The notes beneath the pieces were generated by a model. That model did no database searches and had not been told where the DNA came from. It was given only the letters and a program-made list of their open reading frames with translations. Position numbers and translations under genes: made by a program. From NCBI GenBank assembly GCA_030374765.1, contig JARGXX010000138.1, positions 744,001 to 808,000 on the forward strand: a stretch of 64,000 nucleotides of DNA. The letters are read 5' to 3'. Origin of the DNA: Agarophyton chilense (lineage: Eukaryota > Rhodophyta > Florideophyceae > Gracilariales > Gracilariaceae). Below, piece by piece: positions 1 to 12,059 of this stretch. Position 1 is the first letter of the stretch, and every line of letters starts with the position of its first letter.

Positions 1-1
1 G

Positions 2-2750
2 CTGACAGCAGCTGACGTTCTCAGACTCGTTCACTCTAAGGAGGGGGACAGCCAGAAACCCGTTTCATCGCCGGTATCCGGGATTCAACCTGTAACATCA
101 GGGACGCAGCCCGTTTCAACGAGTGTTGACCGCCCCGATCCAGTCCAAGAACTCAAGGACCTGGATCTCAGCCACGTCCTGGAGTCATACCGCCATCGAT
201 TGCGACAACTTTTAAGGGACTTCACCACTATGTGGGACGGCTGCCTTGGTGAGATTGCCACTATGGAACACCGGATTGATTTGCTTCCGGACACCCCAGC
301 CATCTCTCAGCACCCATACCGTGCCGGACCGGCCGCCTGCGCGGAGGAAAAGACACAAGTGGATAAAATGCTTCGAGCAGGAGTCATTGAACAGGCTCAG
401 TCGCCGTGGGCTTCCCCAGTATTACTGGCTCCAAAGCAGAATGGTTCCTGGAGATTTTGCGTCGACTACCGTCGGTTGAATGCCGACACCCTCAAGGACG
501 TGTATCCAATCCCAAGAATGGACGAGTAAATTGACTCCCTGGGCACCGCCACTGCCTTCACAACCCTGGACGCCAATTGGGGATGCTGACAAGCTCCGGT
601 AAGGAAGAAAGACCAGGATAAAACCGCTTTGGCGTGTCACTCCGGTCTCTACCGATTCAAACGGATGTCTTTTGGTCTTACCAACGCCCACGCTATTTTC
701 CAGCGAGCCATCGACATCCTATTGGCCCGCTTCAAATGTCGTACCTGGCTGGTCTACCTGGATTACATAATCGTCTTTTCAGATAATCTGGACAAAGATC
801 TCACTCATGTGAGGGATATCATGACCACGCTTCGAGATGCGGGTGTCACTCTTAAGTTGAAGAAATGTGACTCCTTCACGGACACCGTGAAGTATCTCGG
901 CCATGTTATCCGTCCAGGACGTGTTAAAATCGAGGAGACTCGTATTAAGTCGCTCAAAGTGGCTAAAGAACCGCGGACGCAAACCGAGCTTCGTTCCTTT
1001 CTGGGACTCGGAAACGTCTACCGACGATTCATCCCGCACTTTGCGGACAAGGCTGCACCGTTAAACGCGCTTTTGCGGAAAGGCCAACCACCAAAACGGG
1101 ACCTCATAACCCCCGTTCAAAAGGAATCTTTCAACTCTCTTAAGGATTCTGTCGTCTCCGCCCCGATCCTCTCGTTGCCAAAGCCTGGAAGACCGTTCAC
1201 CGTAGATACAGACGCCGGCGACTACCAAGTAGGTTGTGCACTGTTTCAAACTGCACCCAATGGGGAAAGACGCCCCGTAGGGTAGCGGTCCCAATCGCTA
1301 AACGTCAACGAGAAGAATTACTCCGTCTCGGAGAAGGAATGCCTTGCAGTAGTGTGGGCATTGCAAACGTTGCGCCCGTATCTCATGGGTAATCATTTCA
1401 CCGTTTTTATGAACCACGCATCACTTCGATGGCTACTCTCCACCTCGGAGCCTTCAGGCCGCTTGATGCGTTGGAGTCTCCGTCTAGCGGAATTTGACTT
1501 TGACGTGCAGTATCGAGAAGGATCGTGCAACACCCAAGCCGATGCTCTCTCCCGCCTGGTCACTACTGGCGAAAAACTACCCGTCAAAGACGATGAAATA
1601 CCATGCTTTGCAGTGAATTGCGACGACGCTACCATCGAGGACGAAGAACGAGACACGGACTCTTCAGATTCCGGTTCCGAATTGGACGACTTTCTTCTCT
1701 CGGAAGATTCCGAGAAACCCTTACCAGGGAACTTCGTGCCTATTACTACAGAGAAGAGGATACGGGAGCAATTTTTTGACCAGTTCTGCGCGAAGGTCCG
1801 CGCTCAACTCAATGGAGGAGGTACTCTCCCCTTTCAGGTGAATGACGCCGGATACCTTGTACGGACCGTCGGATCGCACCCACAAATCGTGGTACCACAT
1901 AACCTCCAGTCGAGAGTATTGCGGTTGTCGCACTACTCCAAACTGAGTGGCCACGTCGGGGGACGGAAACTTTACCTCACCTTACGCCGTAACTTCTACT
2001 GGCCTGCCATGGCAGTGGACTGCTACGCAACAGTGCGGTTTTGTACCGATTGCGCTCGCAACCGTGTCAAGCTCTGCAGTCATGCGACGACGTTGAAGCT
2101 GTTTCCAGCTCGCGCTCCATTGGAGTTTGTGGCCATCGATAAATTCGGTCCCTTCCTTACCACTAAGCGGAATTACAAGTTCTTACTCGTAATTACGGAT
2201 CGCTTCTCCAAGCTTGTCCGGACCGTACCGTTACGGAATATCTCCGCTATGAGCGTGGCTCAAGCCTTCGTCCTACACTGGGTCTTCGTCTACAGTCCAC
2301 CGGTCAACCTCCTCTCCGATAACGGGAGACAGTTCGCCTCTCGTTTCCTCAAGGATGTGTGTCGCATCTTGGACATTAAGAACCTGCTCACGACCACTTA
2401 CCACCCCCAAACTAACGGGCAGGCCGAACAGTTCAACCGGACATTATTTGCGACACTCCGCTCATACGTTGCAGACCACGTCAAAGATTGGGACTTCTTC
2501 ACTGATGCGCTCACCTTTGCGTACAATACGCAGGGGCCCAGGACATCTGGATTAACGCCCTTCGAGCTGGTACTGTCTCGTACCCCACTGCCCGTGGCGC
2601 TGGAACCACAGCCCACGCTGGATACCTTTCCGTCACCGACTGCTTACCGCGAAGCGTGGAAAACTTGGCTCACGAAGCTGTTTCCACCCAAACGGCGTTC
2701 AATGGGCCGAGCCCAGGCCGCTTACAAGCGCGACTTTGATATCAAAGCCC
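2..2750 (+). pseudogene. pol: gypsy pol: reverse transcriptase, RNase H and integrase (broken)
   Basis: One frame (frame 2) runs through the whole region with in-frame stops at 527 (TAA), 586 (TGA) and 1283 (TAG). RT motifs include WRFCVDYRRLN (about 450-480) and SGLYRFKRMSFGLTNA (about 640-690). The catalytic YLDD box reads YLDY at 755-766, so one essential Asp is Tyr. RNase H has TDA (about 1210) and a terminal QADALSRL, but the usual TDH reads MNH (about 1410). Integrase has an HHCC zinc-binding motif (about 1928-2060) and an intact DD35E core: Asp codons at 2138 and 2318, Glu codon at 2426, 35 residues after the second Asp. Only the integrase core keeps its active site. Family assignment is secure. 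Confidence 0.93.
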
Positions 2751-3600
2751 TTCGCTCGCCGCTCTGGAGCAAAACCCGGCGACGGGAAATGCTCTCAAGG
2801 TGTTCGAAGCCTTGCTCCCTGGGGGAGGCAGACTCAGAGACAGAGCCCTCCGTTTCACCCGTAGTGTGGGGTGTAACTCCCACGGGGGATTCCGGCAGTA
2901 CCGACGGAGGTGAGGGGTAGAAACCGTGGATCGGGAATGGGTATGGGTATCCCAAAGAATGGGGGAAAATCCGGCGAAGAGGAAAAACGGGGCGAGGGTC
3001 GGGCACTAACAGGCACCGGACCCGAGAACCAGGAAAGGGGCGAAACAACAAAAGAAACCCAATACAGGGGCGAAAACCTGTCCTCGAAAGGAAACACAAA
3101 AAGTGCGCAACAAGTAAGCAGAACCCCCACGGGGTATCGTGCACGCAGGTCGTCTGAGCGGTCCCAAGGGGGTGGTTGCACGGAACCCAAACGTGGGCAC
3201 TCTCCAAGTGGAGTCGTGTCCCTACGCAGGCGTTGCTAACCAGAGCCCGTTCCGGATTGTAAGGCCGAAACGATGGCGACGAAGAACCTCTAAAGGTATC
3301 GAAGACCAACCTTGGTTACCATTTACTCTGAGCTTCGGACTGTCAGATCTCATCTCCCTAAGTAGGGCCCACTAACTAAACTCTACAGTAGTGCACACCT
3401 GCTCAGGGCCATACACGTGGAGATCCCACTGCCAGGGCCCAAAAGTCCAACGTTCTACAAATATCCGAAAATCGGTGCCAAAATTAAGCCACGTGTATCA
3501 CGGGGCCAATCCAACCATGGGCCATCCGAATTGTTCCCTTATAGGCGAAATATAACCGGAAAACAGTGCCACCTCAGCACACCTTAGAGGGGATCATAAT
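2751..3600. other. Unassigned stretch inside the gypsy remnant
   Basis: After about 2750 the pol reading frame loses recognisable integrase sequence, and homology returns at about 3685. The 0.9 kb between has short open frames rich in Gly, Arg and Glu, with no motif I recognise. A homologous gypsy protein would need only a short linker here, so this may be a secondary insertion or rearranged LTR-like sequence. No inverted termini or target duplication were found. Confidence 0.4.
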
Positions 3601-3684
3601 CATAACCCTCGGAGGGTTCAATCCTCATTCTATGAGTTGCATCTTCAAGTATCCCCTATCTGGGCGTTGCTCTACAGCCGCCAC

Positions 3685-4990
3685 GTCTCGCCCACGACGG
3701 TTATGTATTCATCCACAAGTAGTATTGGAACCCAGAGAAGGAGAAGCGCCACAAGCTGTCACCCGTTTCCGACGGCCCCTTTCGGGTTATTTTGGTGGCT
3801 CCCGACACTGTCGTTGTTGACCTCGCTGGTAATCACGTATGCATCTCCCGCGATCGCGTGGTATCGGCTCCTCCGCCGTTAACCTCCCAACCTACTGGTG
3901 TTACTGCTCCCGTTGAAACGGATTCCTCGACCCCCTTACCCCAGGTCCACCCACGTCCCTACGCCTTACCACACCCATCTCGGGGTTTGTCTGACCTTCC
4001 GCTACCGGCGGCGCCCAACCAGCAAGGATTCGTGTCGCGCATTCGTCGCTCCTTCCCATTTCACCCGACGGACACCAACTCCGATGAATCGTCTAAGGAG
4101 GTGGAGGGGCCCGACAGCCGTCGTAATCCGGTCGAAACCGTCGCTGGAAACGCCGCACCGTCTTGTGTCATTCTTCGCCCATCAGGGGTGCCTGATACCG
4201 ACGTCCTGCACGACTCGGCGCAGTCACTATCTAAGCCTCAGAACGCAGCTGCGGATAACGCCACCAACGCTCGCCGAGGTGTCACCACACGTGCAACACG
4301 GAATGCAAATGCGCTCGACGCACCGCTGCCTGATACAGTACGAGTGGACGACGCACCGCCAAGTACCCCGCACAGGGAGGCGGATACACCCACGGCGCCG
4401 ACGCCGGACAGCCAGCCATTGGAACCCTTACGTGACTACACGGAACCTCGCCGTGGGACAGAGAGGTGCGACAATGCGCCACCGCCCCCAGCGAATCTCA
4501 CCGCCGAAGCGAGCTTCACCACGTCGATTAGCGGAACGACCATCCGGGTTACCCGCCGGTGTGGGCCCTCCAATTGGAGTGAGAAACGCCGAAGCAAACC
4601 AGGCACTTGGGAAAGATGAACGGCCGAAGTCGGGTCGACATTCAACTCAGCCGAGGACTGCCTTGCGCGCTACACGGTCCGACCGGAGCGAAGCCGCCCA
4701 ACGCGTGGTCACTTCGGTACCCCCGAGCTCAGGACGGGTACCACCCGGAAATAGCGACACCGTCATACGGGATGGCCGGGAAGTGTACCGACAAGAGTTT
4801 GTGGTCGGACGCATTTTGGAGCACACCTACCACCCAAAGGAGTATATCCAATACTTGGTCTGTTGGTACGGGTACGGCCCCTAATGGGGTTCAGACGAAC
4901 CGATAGAGCACCTACCTCGGTCAAAGGTGGTACAGTATCATCGTCGTACTATCACGGCTTTGCCGGCTACCATAGACCGAGCCCAAGTGG
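3685..4990 (+). pseudogene. gypsy pol C-terminus with chromodomain (broken)
   Basis: From 3690 the sequence reads GYVFIHK, a stop, then YWNPEKEKRHKLSPVSDGPF and VAPDTVVVDLAGNH...SRDRV. This is the conserved tail that follows gypsy integrases. A long Pro/Thr/Ser-rich linker follows to about 4619. In a third frame, 4780-4884 reads VVGRILEHTYHPKEYIQYLV-WYGYGP and then a TAA; beyond the stop the same frame continues WGSDEPIEHLPRSKV. That pattern is a chromodomain, the module that steers chromoviral integration to heterochromatin. At least two frame changes and two stops make it non-functional. Confidence 0.8.
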
Positions 4991-5243
4991 GATAAGAAGA
5001 CACCCCATGGGGATAAAGAAACAGAAGATCTGGATAAGGACCCTTGGAAGAAGGAGAAGATGCACAGAAGACCTGGAGAAGGACACTCAGAAGAAGTGGA
5101 ATAGAAGAAAGAAAACAAATACGTCACAGTCGGAAGCAGTTTACTATTTTTGAAGTTGCTGCACACACTACCGCACAGCGGGAAAAACTAACCAAGACCA
5201 CAAGGGATTAGTTGGGAGAACCAGGATTGCCGTGCGCGCTAAC

Positions 5244-6897
5244 CTAATCGCTAGCGGAGTTACTCCCGCCGGTCAGGCGTGCCACGAGGGCGTCTCTCAT
5301 CGTACCGATGTCGCCGCTCGCCGCTTGCGCGTTCAGTCCGACACCCCGAAGGAACTGGGAGATAACGGCCGCCTCTGGGCGTATGGGAACCTCGATAACT
5401 TCCGGTTCGTCCGGCAACGCCGCCGCCACGGGATCGACCACTGCACCTGCGTGAGTCGCTCCCTGCGCCAGCTGAGCCGTAGTATCGGCACCATCGGAGT
5501 CTCCCACATCTTCCATGGCCTCGTCGCCACGGTATTCGCCCTCCTCCTCCTGGAAAGCATCACCGTCATAGGCGTATTAGAAGTCATCCGAGTTGACAAA
5601 CCCCACGGGGAGCCCGTAGGGTATGCCTCGTGGAGCCATCCGGAGTGCCGATGCCTCCGCCTCGGAGATCTCTTGCTGCTACCATGGGTTAAAAGAAGAT
5701 GAAATCTCCCGCCAACGGCGTGCGACGCACCGGAGACCGATCAGCCCCACCTGCTTCTTGACCACGGCCGCTCTGCCGGACAGGCACGACAGCCCAGTCA
5801 GCACGCCCAATGATGTCGATGAGCTCCTGAGCTTCATCAGCGTTATTGACACCTCCAAGAGGGAGTTGAAGGTCCAGCTGCCGGATGTAACCACGCAAAC
5901 ACGGAGGAAGATACCACAGTCGATACTGGCCGTAGGCTTCCCACAAGATGTACGCCGCGGCGCGGACTGCCCATTGGGTTAGGACCACGGACCATAAGCC
6001 GGAGTGCGGATCCTCGATGAGGTACGAGCCCAGATAGGAGACGACTGGAGGCAACTCCACGTAACATCCCGCGGCACACCTCGACGGAGGACCACCACCC
6101 AGGCAGGGGAACATATCGCCCGAACTGATAGAAGGGACTAATCCGGTTTACCTCCGTGTTCTGATAATGGACCAAGAACCCAAAGCGGGATCTGCCCCGA
6201 CTCTCCTCGCGGATGAAGTTCTGTATCCATCGATATCGGGACTCACGACAAAGGTGACGAACTCGGCACGAATGATCGGACGGACCCAGCAGATCGCTTC
6301 TTGACGCACTCGCGGTCGACCGCGCCATGCGTAAGTTTCCAACGCCGCAAGGCGGTCACAGTAGCCGATCTCCCCCTGCGTCCGGTACATCCGTAGGTCG
6401 AAGCCGAATTCGTCGGGGATGGGGTATTGAAAGTTTGCCCGGTTGATCCGTGAGTACCCGATGCGGACGAATATGCAATCCGCCTCCTCCGCCGACTCGC
6501 GCCTTCGCCGCAGGATCGCGTGAACGGGAACCGCCACACGGCGTCGCTAATCCCACGAGGTGGTGATCAAAGCCGGCAGCTCGCCCGGGAGACGCGCATT
6601 GCCATCAGCATACGACGCCACGAGTTCTTCGTCGAAGACCGCTGTCGGATGGAACCACGGAGCTCTCCGGAGAATCGCCGCATGTTGACGCGGGTTTAAC
6701 CCGACGAGTTCGTCGTAAGTGGGCCAGGTGTCCTCGGAAGGAGTGATGTGGCTTGAAGATTCAACGGGACCCCGGGATCGGCTAGGCGCGGTTGACGGGG
6801 CACTCCCCCGCGGAAGGGGAGCCGAATGAAAACCGGAGAAGTAACCCCGGCGGGGATTGTTAGCACCGTTCATCGGGAATACTGGTCGCCGAGGCAT
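5244..6897 (-). pseudogene. Long antisense ORF downstream of gypsy pol, unknown function (broken)
   Basis: On the minus strand a single frame is open from 6897 to 5689 apart from stops at 6547-6549 and 6148-6150. It then shifts frame and continues to 5244, giving about 550 codons. The N-terminus is Pro/Arg/Ser-rich. The middle has a conserved-looking globular stretch (WPTYDELVGLNPRQHAAIL near the start, later RADWAVVPVRQ). The C-terminal part is acidic (FQEEEGEYRGDEAMEDVGD). I do not recognise a family. It converges on the gypsy pol from the opposite strand, the place and orientation where some plant gypsy elements carry an extra antisense ORF. It could instead be the gag of another element inserted in reverse; no CCHC knuckle was seen. 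Confidence 0.5.
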
Positions 6898-7959
6898 TGG
6901 GATGTGTTCACTGGAAGTTGGCGTACGTTGCGGAAGAACGATCGAAGTTCAAGGAGAGGTTGCCGCGTTGGTGCGTTTGTCGTTCGGTTGTGCAGCTCTG
7001 CCTTCGACAGTCGAGTGGTCGCTGGACGCGTTACGCGGCTCGCTTTTATGCCGGTTGGACAGTTGCCTCCCCGCCATGTCGACTGCGTGTTCGTCACCTA
7101 AGTAGGGGAATATGAAGTGCAATGCCCTTCAAGGGTGTTTCTTCCCAGGACTTAGAGATTTCGCTCGCTTGACGACTAGCTTGGTCTATGACAAGCCATA
7201 CCGCTATTGCGTGCCAACGGCCGGTTAGGACCGGAGGTGCACACTGGTGGGACACATGAACTGCACGGATGCCGACGCTCGAGTGCGAGGCGTGCCCCAC
7301 GTGGCCCGGATTCTACCTAATGGTTAGTATTATTTAGTAATTTTCAGTATTTATTTAGCTACGCTATCGATATTTAGAGTCTATTTTTCGGGCGCGCGCC
7401 CACTGTCAGGGGCCCCGCGCCACACTACTTAGGAGGTCAAGCACTGCTCCCCAGTAAACACCCTCTTGGGTGATCCCAAGGAGGGAGTGTTGGACCTGAA
7501 CTTTTCGCCTTCGGCGCGTCTTCACCGCATACTGTGTGAGCGCCCGTAACATGTTAGTTCATCCATCCCTCTGTCGACCAGAGTGCTACCACCACCGTCG
7601 GTTCATGTTTAATCGCCGACACTTGTCGTAGTCTCGCCCCTGTATAGGGTTTCGCCCCCGTTTTCCTCTTGTTCTCATTTTTGGCTCTCGTGAGTGGCCG
7701 CCCCACTCTTCCCGCTCGTCCACCTCATACGATTGTTTCCTCGCTTCTTTTCCGACAATCACCGTGGTACCGCTCCGTCTAAGATTGGTCACACCCCGGA
7801 CTGTGCCGTGCTCACCTAAACACTCTAGGTATATCCCGCCGGATTGGCCTCGGTCTTACACCCGACGTTGTCGTGCCTTTCCAGAGTGGCTCTGTTTCTG
7901 TGCTCCGCTGGGATGCGTCTCCTCCGCCTGAGGCGTGTCTCTCAAGAGAGAAAGATCCC
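6898..7959. other. No gene; possible LTR-derived sequence
   Basis: The 1 kb between the antisense ORF and the piggyBac remnant holds no credible coding frame. It contains an AT-rich TATTTA-type block (7321-7385) beside a GC-rich block with GGGCGCGCGCCC (7388-7399) and two copies of a CTAAGTAGG/CTACTTAGG-like motif. This would suit a degraded LTR, but with no partner LTR in the window that cannot be shown. Confidence 0.3.
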
Positions 7960-9080
7960 GAACATCTTCGTGGTGTCTCCGTTCCAAGCGTTGTCCTACA
8001 TGGACGAAAGTAGGTCACGTTGGTATGGACTTGGAGAGAACTGGATTGAAATTGAATTTCCACACTACACTGCTTTTGATAGGAAACCTGAAGATGGGTG
8101 TGAATTAAAGGCAGTGTGTTGTGGAAGGAGTGGAATTATTCTCAAAATAGAAATCATCATGTGAGCTACACAACAAGATGTACAGGCTTTTGAATCGAAA
8201 GATGCACATTGGACAGCTGTTTTAATGAGACTTGTTGAAAATTGGTTCGAAACTGATCGAATCCTTTGTGCCGATTTATCTGTTGAAACCGCTAAAGAGC
8301 TTTTGAAAAGAGGAATGCGATTTATTGGGTTCCTAAAAACAGCCACCAGAAGCTTTCCTATGAAACATCTTTCCGAACTTACGATGACGGCACGAGGCCA
8401 GCACGTGTCAGTGGTCTCGAAACTGCCTGAATTGGATCGAAAGATGATGTCTGTGCTCTGTATGGACCGCGAGAGGAGATATTTCGTCAGCACTTGTAGC
8501 AGTACCCGACCAGAAACTCATATTTCTCTTGAAAGATGAAGTACATCTGATGGAATAACAAAGAAAATTCCGCTTTCCATTGCAATTCCAGAAGTTTGGG
8601 AGGAGTACTATTTTTGTTATAGAAGAATAGATAGGCATAATAGGTCACGTCAAGATGATCTGAATATGGAAAAGAAGTTTAAAGTGAAAGAATGGTCTTT
8701 TAGAGTGAATAATTCTTTGCTGGCAATGTGCGTGGTTGATGCTTGGAATCTTTACAAGGGTGCATATGGAAACACACTGAACCTTACAACGCATAATTTC
8801 TATTGTAATTTTGCAGACGCATTAATAGATAACAACTGGGATGCTATTCGAACTATGAAAAAAAAATGTAAGGAGAAAGATGAAATATAAAACCCATATA
8901 TGGCTGGTACCGGCATTCATGGAATTGAGACCAATCGAAAAAGAAGGAAATTGGATGGTTCTCTGACGTTTCAAACATATCAAAAACGATGCAAAGTCTG
9001 CAAGACCTCTTACAAATCCAAATTTGTTTGTCCAGAGTGAAAAACGTACAATGATGTGGATGTTTATATATGTCACAGTC
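7960..9080 (+). pseudogene. piggyBac-family transposase remnant, copy 1
   Basis: This is a DDE_Tnp_1_7-type (piggyBac) transposase. Reading +, the landmarks are MDESRSRWYGLGENW (about 8000, first catalytic Asp), CGRSGIILKIEI, then LVENWF...ILCADLS (about 8230-8280, second Asp). Next come FIGFLKTATRSFPMKHLS and MDRERRYFVST. In the next segment are RRIDRHNRSRQDD (about 8625-8660, third Asp) and MEKKFKVKEWSFRVNNSLLAMCVVDAWNLY. The distal part (about 8980-9075) has a Cys-rich RCKVCKTSYKSKFVCPE stretch like the zinc-binding tail of piggyBac transposases. Interruptions include TGA at 8162, a frame change near 8540, TAA at 8888 and a stop in the Cys-rich tail. Terminal repeats and TTAA target sites were not resolved. 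A related copy lies at 30.4-31.2 kb. Confidence 0.85.
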
Positions 9081-9536
9081 TAATCGGTCGGAAGTGTTTT
9101 ATAGAACAGTCACGTAACATTTACGACATTTAGAGCAACATTTAGTCAACAACATTAATGGTCGTGTGTTAACATGCGTTTGCAAGGCATTTTTGAGGCA
9201 TGTGCTAAAAGAATAAAGCAAAAGTTCAAATTACTTTAAAGCATCCTACTAATTTAATCCGCGTTATTCAACTTGCTAGATTTATTATGGTCTCTAACGA
9301 AACAATCCCCTTAGCAGATGTCCCCTTATTCGGTATGCTTTTCAAGTGGACGCAAATGCGTTCTTATACCATAATAATTTTTAGAATTAGTCGAGCTTCC
9401 GTAAGAGTTTTCGAGTTACACTGAACTCAGAGAGGTTTGAACTCTGTTTTTATCAGTCTCCGAGCGGTCGTGAAACCACTGAGCTGCTGTTATTGAAGAT
9501 AACTGTCTAAGGAATGTACTTTAAAGCAGGAGGAAC
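9081..9536. other. AT-rich spacer, nothing recognised
   Basis: AT-rich sequence between the piggyBac remnant and a dispersed repeat. No open frame of interest and no RNA gene seen. Confidence 0.5.
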
Positions 9537-9672
9537 ATGGTTAGAAAATTAGTTTTTTACTTAGAAAATAGAATACGCCGCTGCAGTATGGAAACCAGCG
9601 ATTTGTACTAATTTTTTGGAAAATAGAACTGGCCTCATATGAAGCCAATCCGCCGGGCGTGTAGACACTTGC
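9537..9672 (+). repeat. Dispersed repeat with central palindrome, copy A
   Basis: This stretch matches, in reverse orientation, 19193-19335. Both copies share a GAAAATTAGTTTTTTAC block, an AGAAAATAGAATA block, a CAGTAT block and a palindromic core near their far end. Here the core (9630-9647) is TGGCCTCATATGAAGCCA, one base off a perfect palindrome. The sequence lies just downstream (minus strand) of the integrase remnant, so it may be part of that element's LTR. Confidence 0.7.
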
Positions 9673-9689
9673 TATAAACTATTCTCTTG

Positions 9690-10610
9690 CCTCGATGACT
9701 TCTGCCGGCACTGCAGTGTCACGGAGAGTTGCGGCAATCTTGGTGAACCCTTTTGCCATTTCAAATGCTGACAACTCTGCGTTGCCATACAAGTCATTTG
9801 AACTGCGCACAGCCTTGTACGCAGCACACTTGGCATTTTAGGAGTCACCTGTTGCAGCTTCGAGACGCATAAACACGCTCCTGATTATCATGTGCTTTCT
9901 TTCTATGGCATTCTTGGCATGCCTTGTAAGGGGTGCGGTATGGAGCGAGATGTTCAGCGAGTTTCAGGAATCGCGAAACTCTCCGACCATAATGTCTTGT
10001 CACCGGGAACTGCAGATGGGTATCAGAATTCGGACACCCGTATGACTTCAAAGCTACTGACGGCTGCACGCAGAACTGTTGATCCTACTACAAAGGCAGC
10101 TGAGTACCTTAAGACGAGATTCATAGTATGCACAATGCATAATTCGTCTCAGAACAGGTGATCAATGCACACAATGTCGCTGAATGACTTGGATAGTATG
10201 TGTATCGATACCTTCCGGGTTGGGGGTGGGAATTGCAGTGGACCTAAATGCAGTGAGTCTGTTAACAAGCTCAGCAACGTACTTGGACACTGCCGAATTC
10301 CATCATCCATTTCTTTCAAGCAGCAGCTTGAAATCGGAAAAGCACGCATGGCCGCAGACATTATTGTGTACTTTACCCAAAATGGCTTTGATGTCTGTCC
10401 GTGGCGACTTCCCAAGCGCCGTAGCTCATAAAAAATACGCATTGAGCCAAGATATGTGGCTGATGATGTGAAACACTGGACAGGTATGTAGCTGAGAAAG
10501 CCTACATCAATTATGCTGAACGAGTCAGCTTCTCCTTCCGTTTTGAAGCACAGAGAATTCTTGCCAATGTGCACGATGCTAGCCCGAAGAGTCACGTTTC
10601 GGCCAATCAA
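9690..10610 (-). pseudogene. LTR-retrotransposon integrase region (broken)
   Basis: Reading minus, an open frame (10610-10149) ends in PPPTRKVSIHILSKSFSDIVCIDHLF. This is the run-in to a retroviral-type integrase core, with the first catalytic Asp in CID. After a stop the frame continues as DELCIVHTMNLVLRYSAAF and then YPSAVPGDK (second Asp, about 10003). After a further frame change comes HAKNAIERKHMIIRSVFMRL (about 9925-9870), which supplies the Glu at roughly the D-35-E spacing. The tail KAVRSSNDLYGNAELSAFEMAKGFTK also resembles retroelement pol. The exact superfamily (copia or another) is not certain. It belongs with the gag-like ORF upstream at 11277-12059. Confidence 0.7.
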
Positions 10611-11276
10611 TTACTGCGACGAGCCTTCAAAGACTAAGTGGGTGATCGCAATGTCTGATCCATGGTCAGAAGTGGCACGTAGGATAACTTATTCCAGAAA
10701 TTCTCTCGTCGGAGTGCCATGTTTGACGGCAATGTACTGCCAACGATCGTGACCTTACAAAGAGGCCGAAATCGGGTCTAACTTGGAATGTTTCGGAAGT
10801 CTAAGTTCTGAAGCGAGAAGATGCAATTCAACTTGGCCAATCGCCGAATACGGCGCGCCGTCGTCATAAAGTGGCCCAAGCTTCTCTGGCAAGAAACACA
10901 AGGAGTATTTTGCAGTCAAACCGACAAGAGTGGCTGAAAAGTAACCATTTTCATGTTGCCTTCACCTGAGTTCCGGCTTTGGCCGGAACGATAATGGCCG
11001 TGCGTCGACCAAACAGGTGCGTTAAAGCAGCGTATATTCAACTGAAGCGAGCCATCAGCCTTATGATTTCGCTTCCAATGCCCGACTTAACTGCATAGAT
11101 CACAAGGAAGCTTCAAGGTTGGTGACATTCCATTCCCGTGGCGGTCCGGGCGGTTCGTGTTGCTATTCGTAAAATGAGCGCCGTTCGCAGCCAGTGGTTT
11201 GCATTCGGCGTTCAAGTCGTGGATTAGGCGTGGACGTAATCACACTGCCTCAAAACCGGAATAATCTTCTCGTACT
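10611..11276 (-). other. Degraded middle of the same LTR element
   Basis: Between the gag-like and integrase segments, all three minus frames are full of stops. No protease or zinc-knuckle motif could be made out. Position and orientation suggest decayed polyprotein sequence. Confidence 0.4.
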
Positions 11277-12059
11277 TCACAAAGTCGATATATAATCGGT
11301 TATTGTGGTGTCTGTGAAGAGAGTTCTATTGCTCGAAGCTGCGGCAAAAACAGAAACGCGCTGTCCATTGTCGACCACAGAATTTGCCAACAGAATGAAT
11401 GGTGTAAGTGTCTCTGGCAATTGGGCCAAGCCTGATTGGCCACTGAACTTCGATGCTTGCGCATCAAATTGCAGTTCTAAGTTTTTGAGCGACTCGTTGT
11501 TACCTCGCTTGACCTGAAGCAATCCAACAAAACTTCCATAAACTTCACTAACAACAGAGAGTGAGTCGCGCTTGTAGATCGCCTTTACAATGCACTCTGC
11601 ATCAGTCTCCGACGCAACAACGTCGTCAGTGATTGATGAGCAAAGGTTCTTTGATCTGCCGTACAGCTTGGATTTGAGCATATTACCTCTGAGTGAAACG
11701 CAATCTTTTTCGAGTTGGAATCCGGCAGCTTTTCGTGGAACGATGTCCACAGCGCCACGGATTTCGCATAGTCTTCTTCGTTGCCATTGTCTTCGGGCCA
11801 GAGCACGTTCTTCAGGTCTCAAGAAAAGCGCAGACGGCTGGCCGTACTCAACGAAGACAGGAGGTCGGCGGTTTTGGTTTTGTAGGAGCTCGAATAGTCC
11901 TGAACAACTGTAGTGCGACCCAGGTTGGAGTCGGGGCTCCAAAGGAGCGTCCAACTCTTCAGAGATTGAAATTAGTACGTCGTGCGACGCCGTGAGGCGT
12001 TGCGTATAAGAATAGCCTTTCAAAGAACGAGGAATGTGGTTTATCTTGTAATACGTCAT
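11277..12059 (-). pseudogene. gag-like ORF of an LTR retrotransposon
   Basis: An uninterrupted 260-codon minus-strand ORF. The N-terminal third is basic and low in motifs. The second half reads like a copia-type capsid domain: CIVKAIYKRDSLSVVSEVYG, then LLQVKRGNNESLKNLELQFDAQASKF, then LPETLTPFILLANSVVDNGQRVSVFAAAS. That order (a short helix, a Lys/Arg-rich GxxES/FKN turn, then a long Leu/Ala-rich helix) is typical of UBN2-like gag. There is no CCHC knuckle. It is followed in the same orientation by the integrase remnant, so both are probably one element. The annotated start is the first in-frame Met; true ends are unknown. Confidence 0.5.

Larger units (their letters stand above)
1..5150 (+). 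mobile_element. Ty3/gypsy (chromovirus-type) retrotransposon remnant, 5' part outside the window
   Basis: A decayed gypsy-type polyprotein region. Reading + through three frames, the order is reverse transcriptase, RNase H, integrase, the integrase C-terminal part, then a chromodomain. This order and the terminal chromodomain are typical of chromoviruses. The window begins inside pol, so gag, protease and the 5' LTR are not seen, and no 3' LTR can be proved. The DNA is visibly more GC-rich than the AT-rich spacer further along. Stops, frame changes and lost catalytic residues show that it is dead. Confidence 0.9.
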
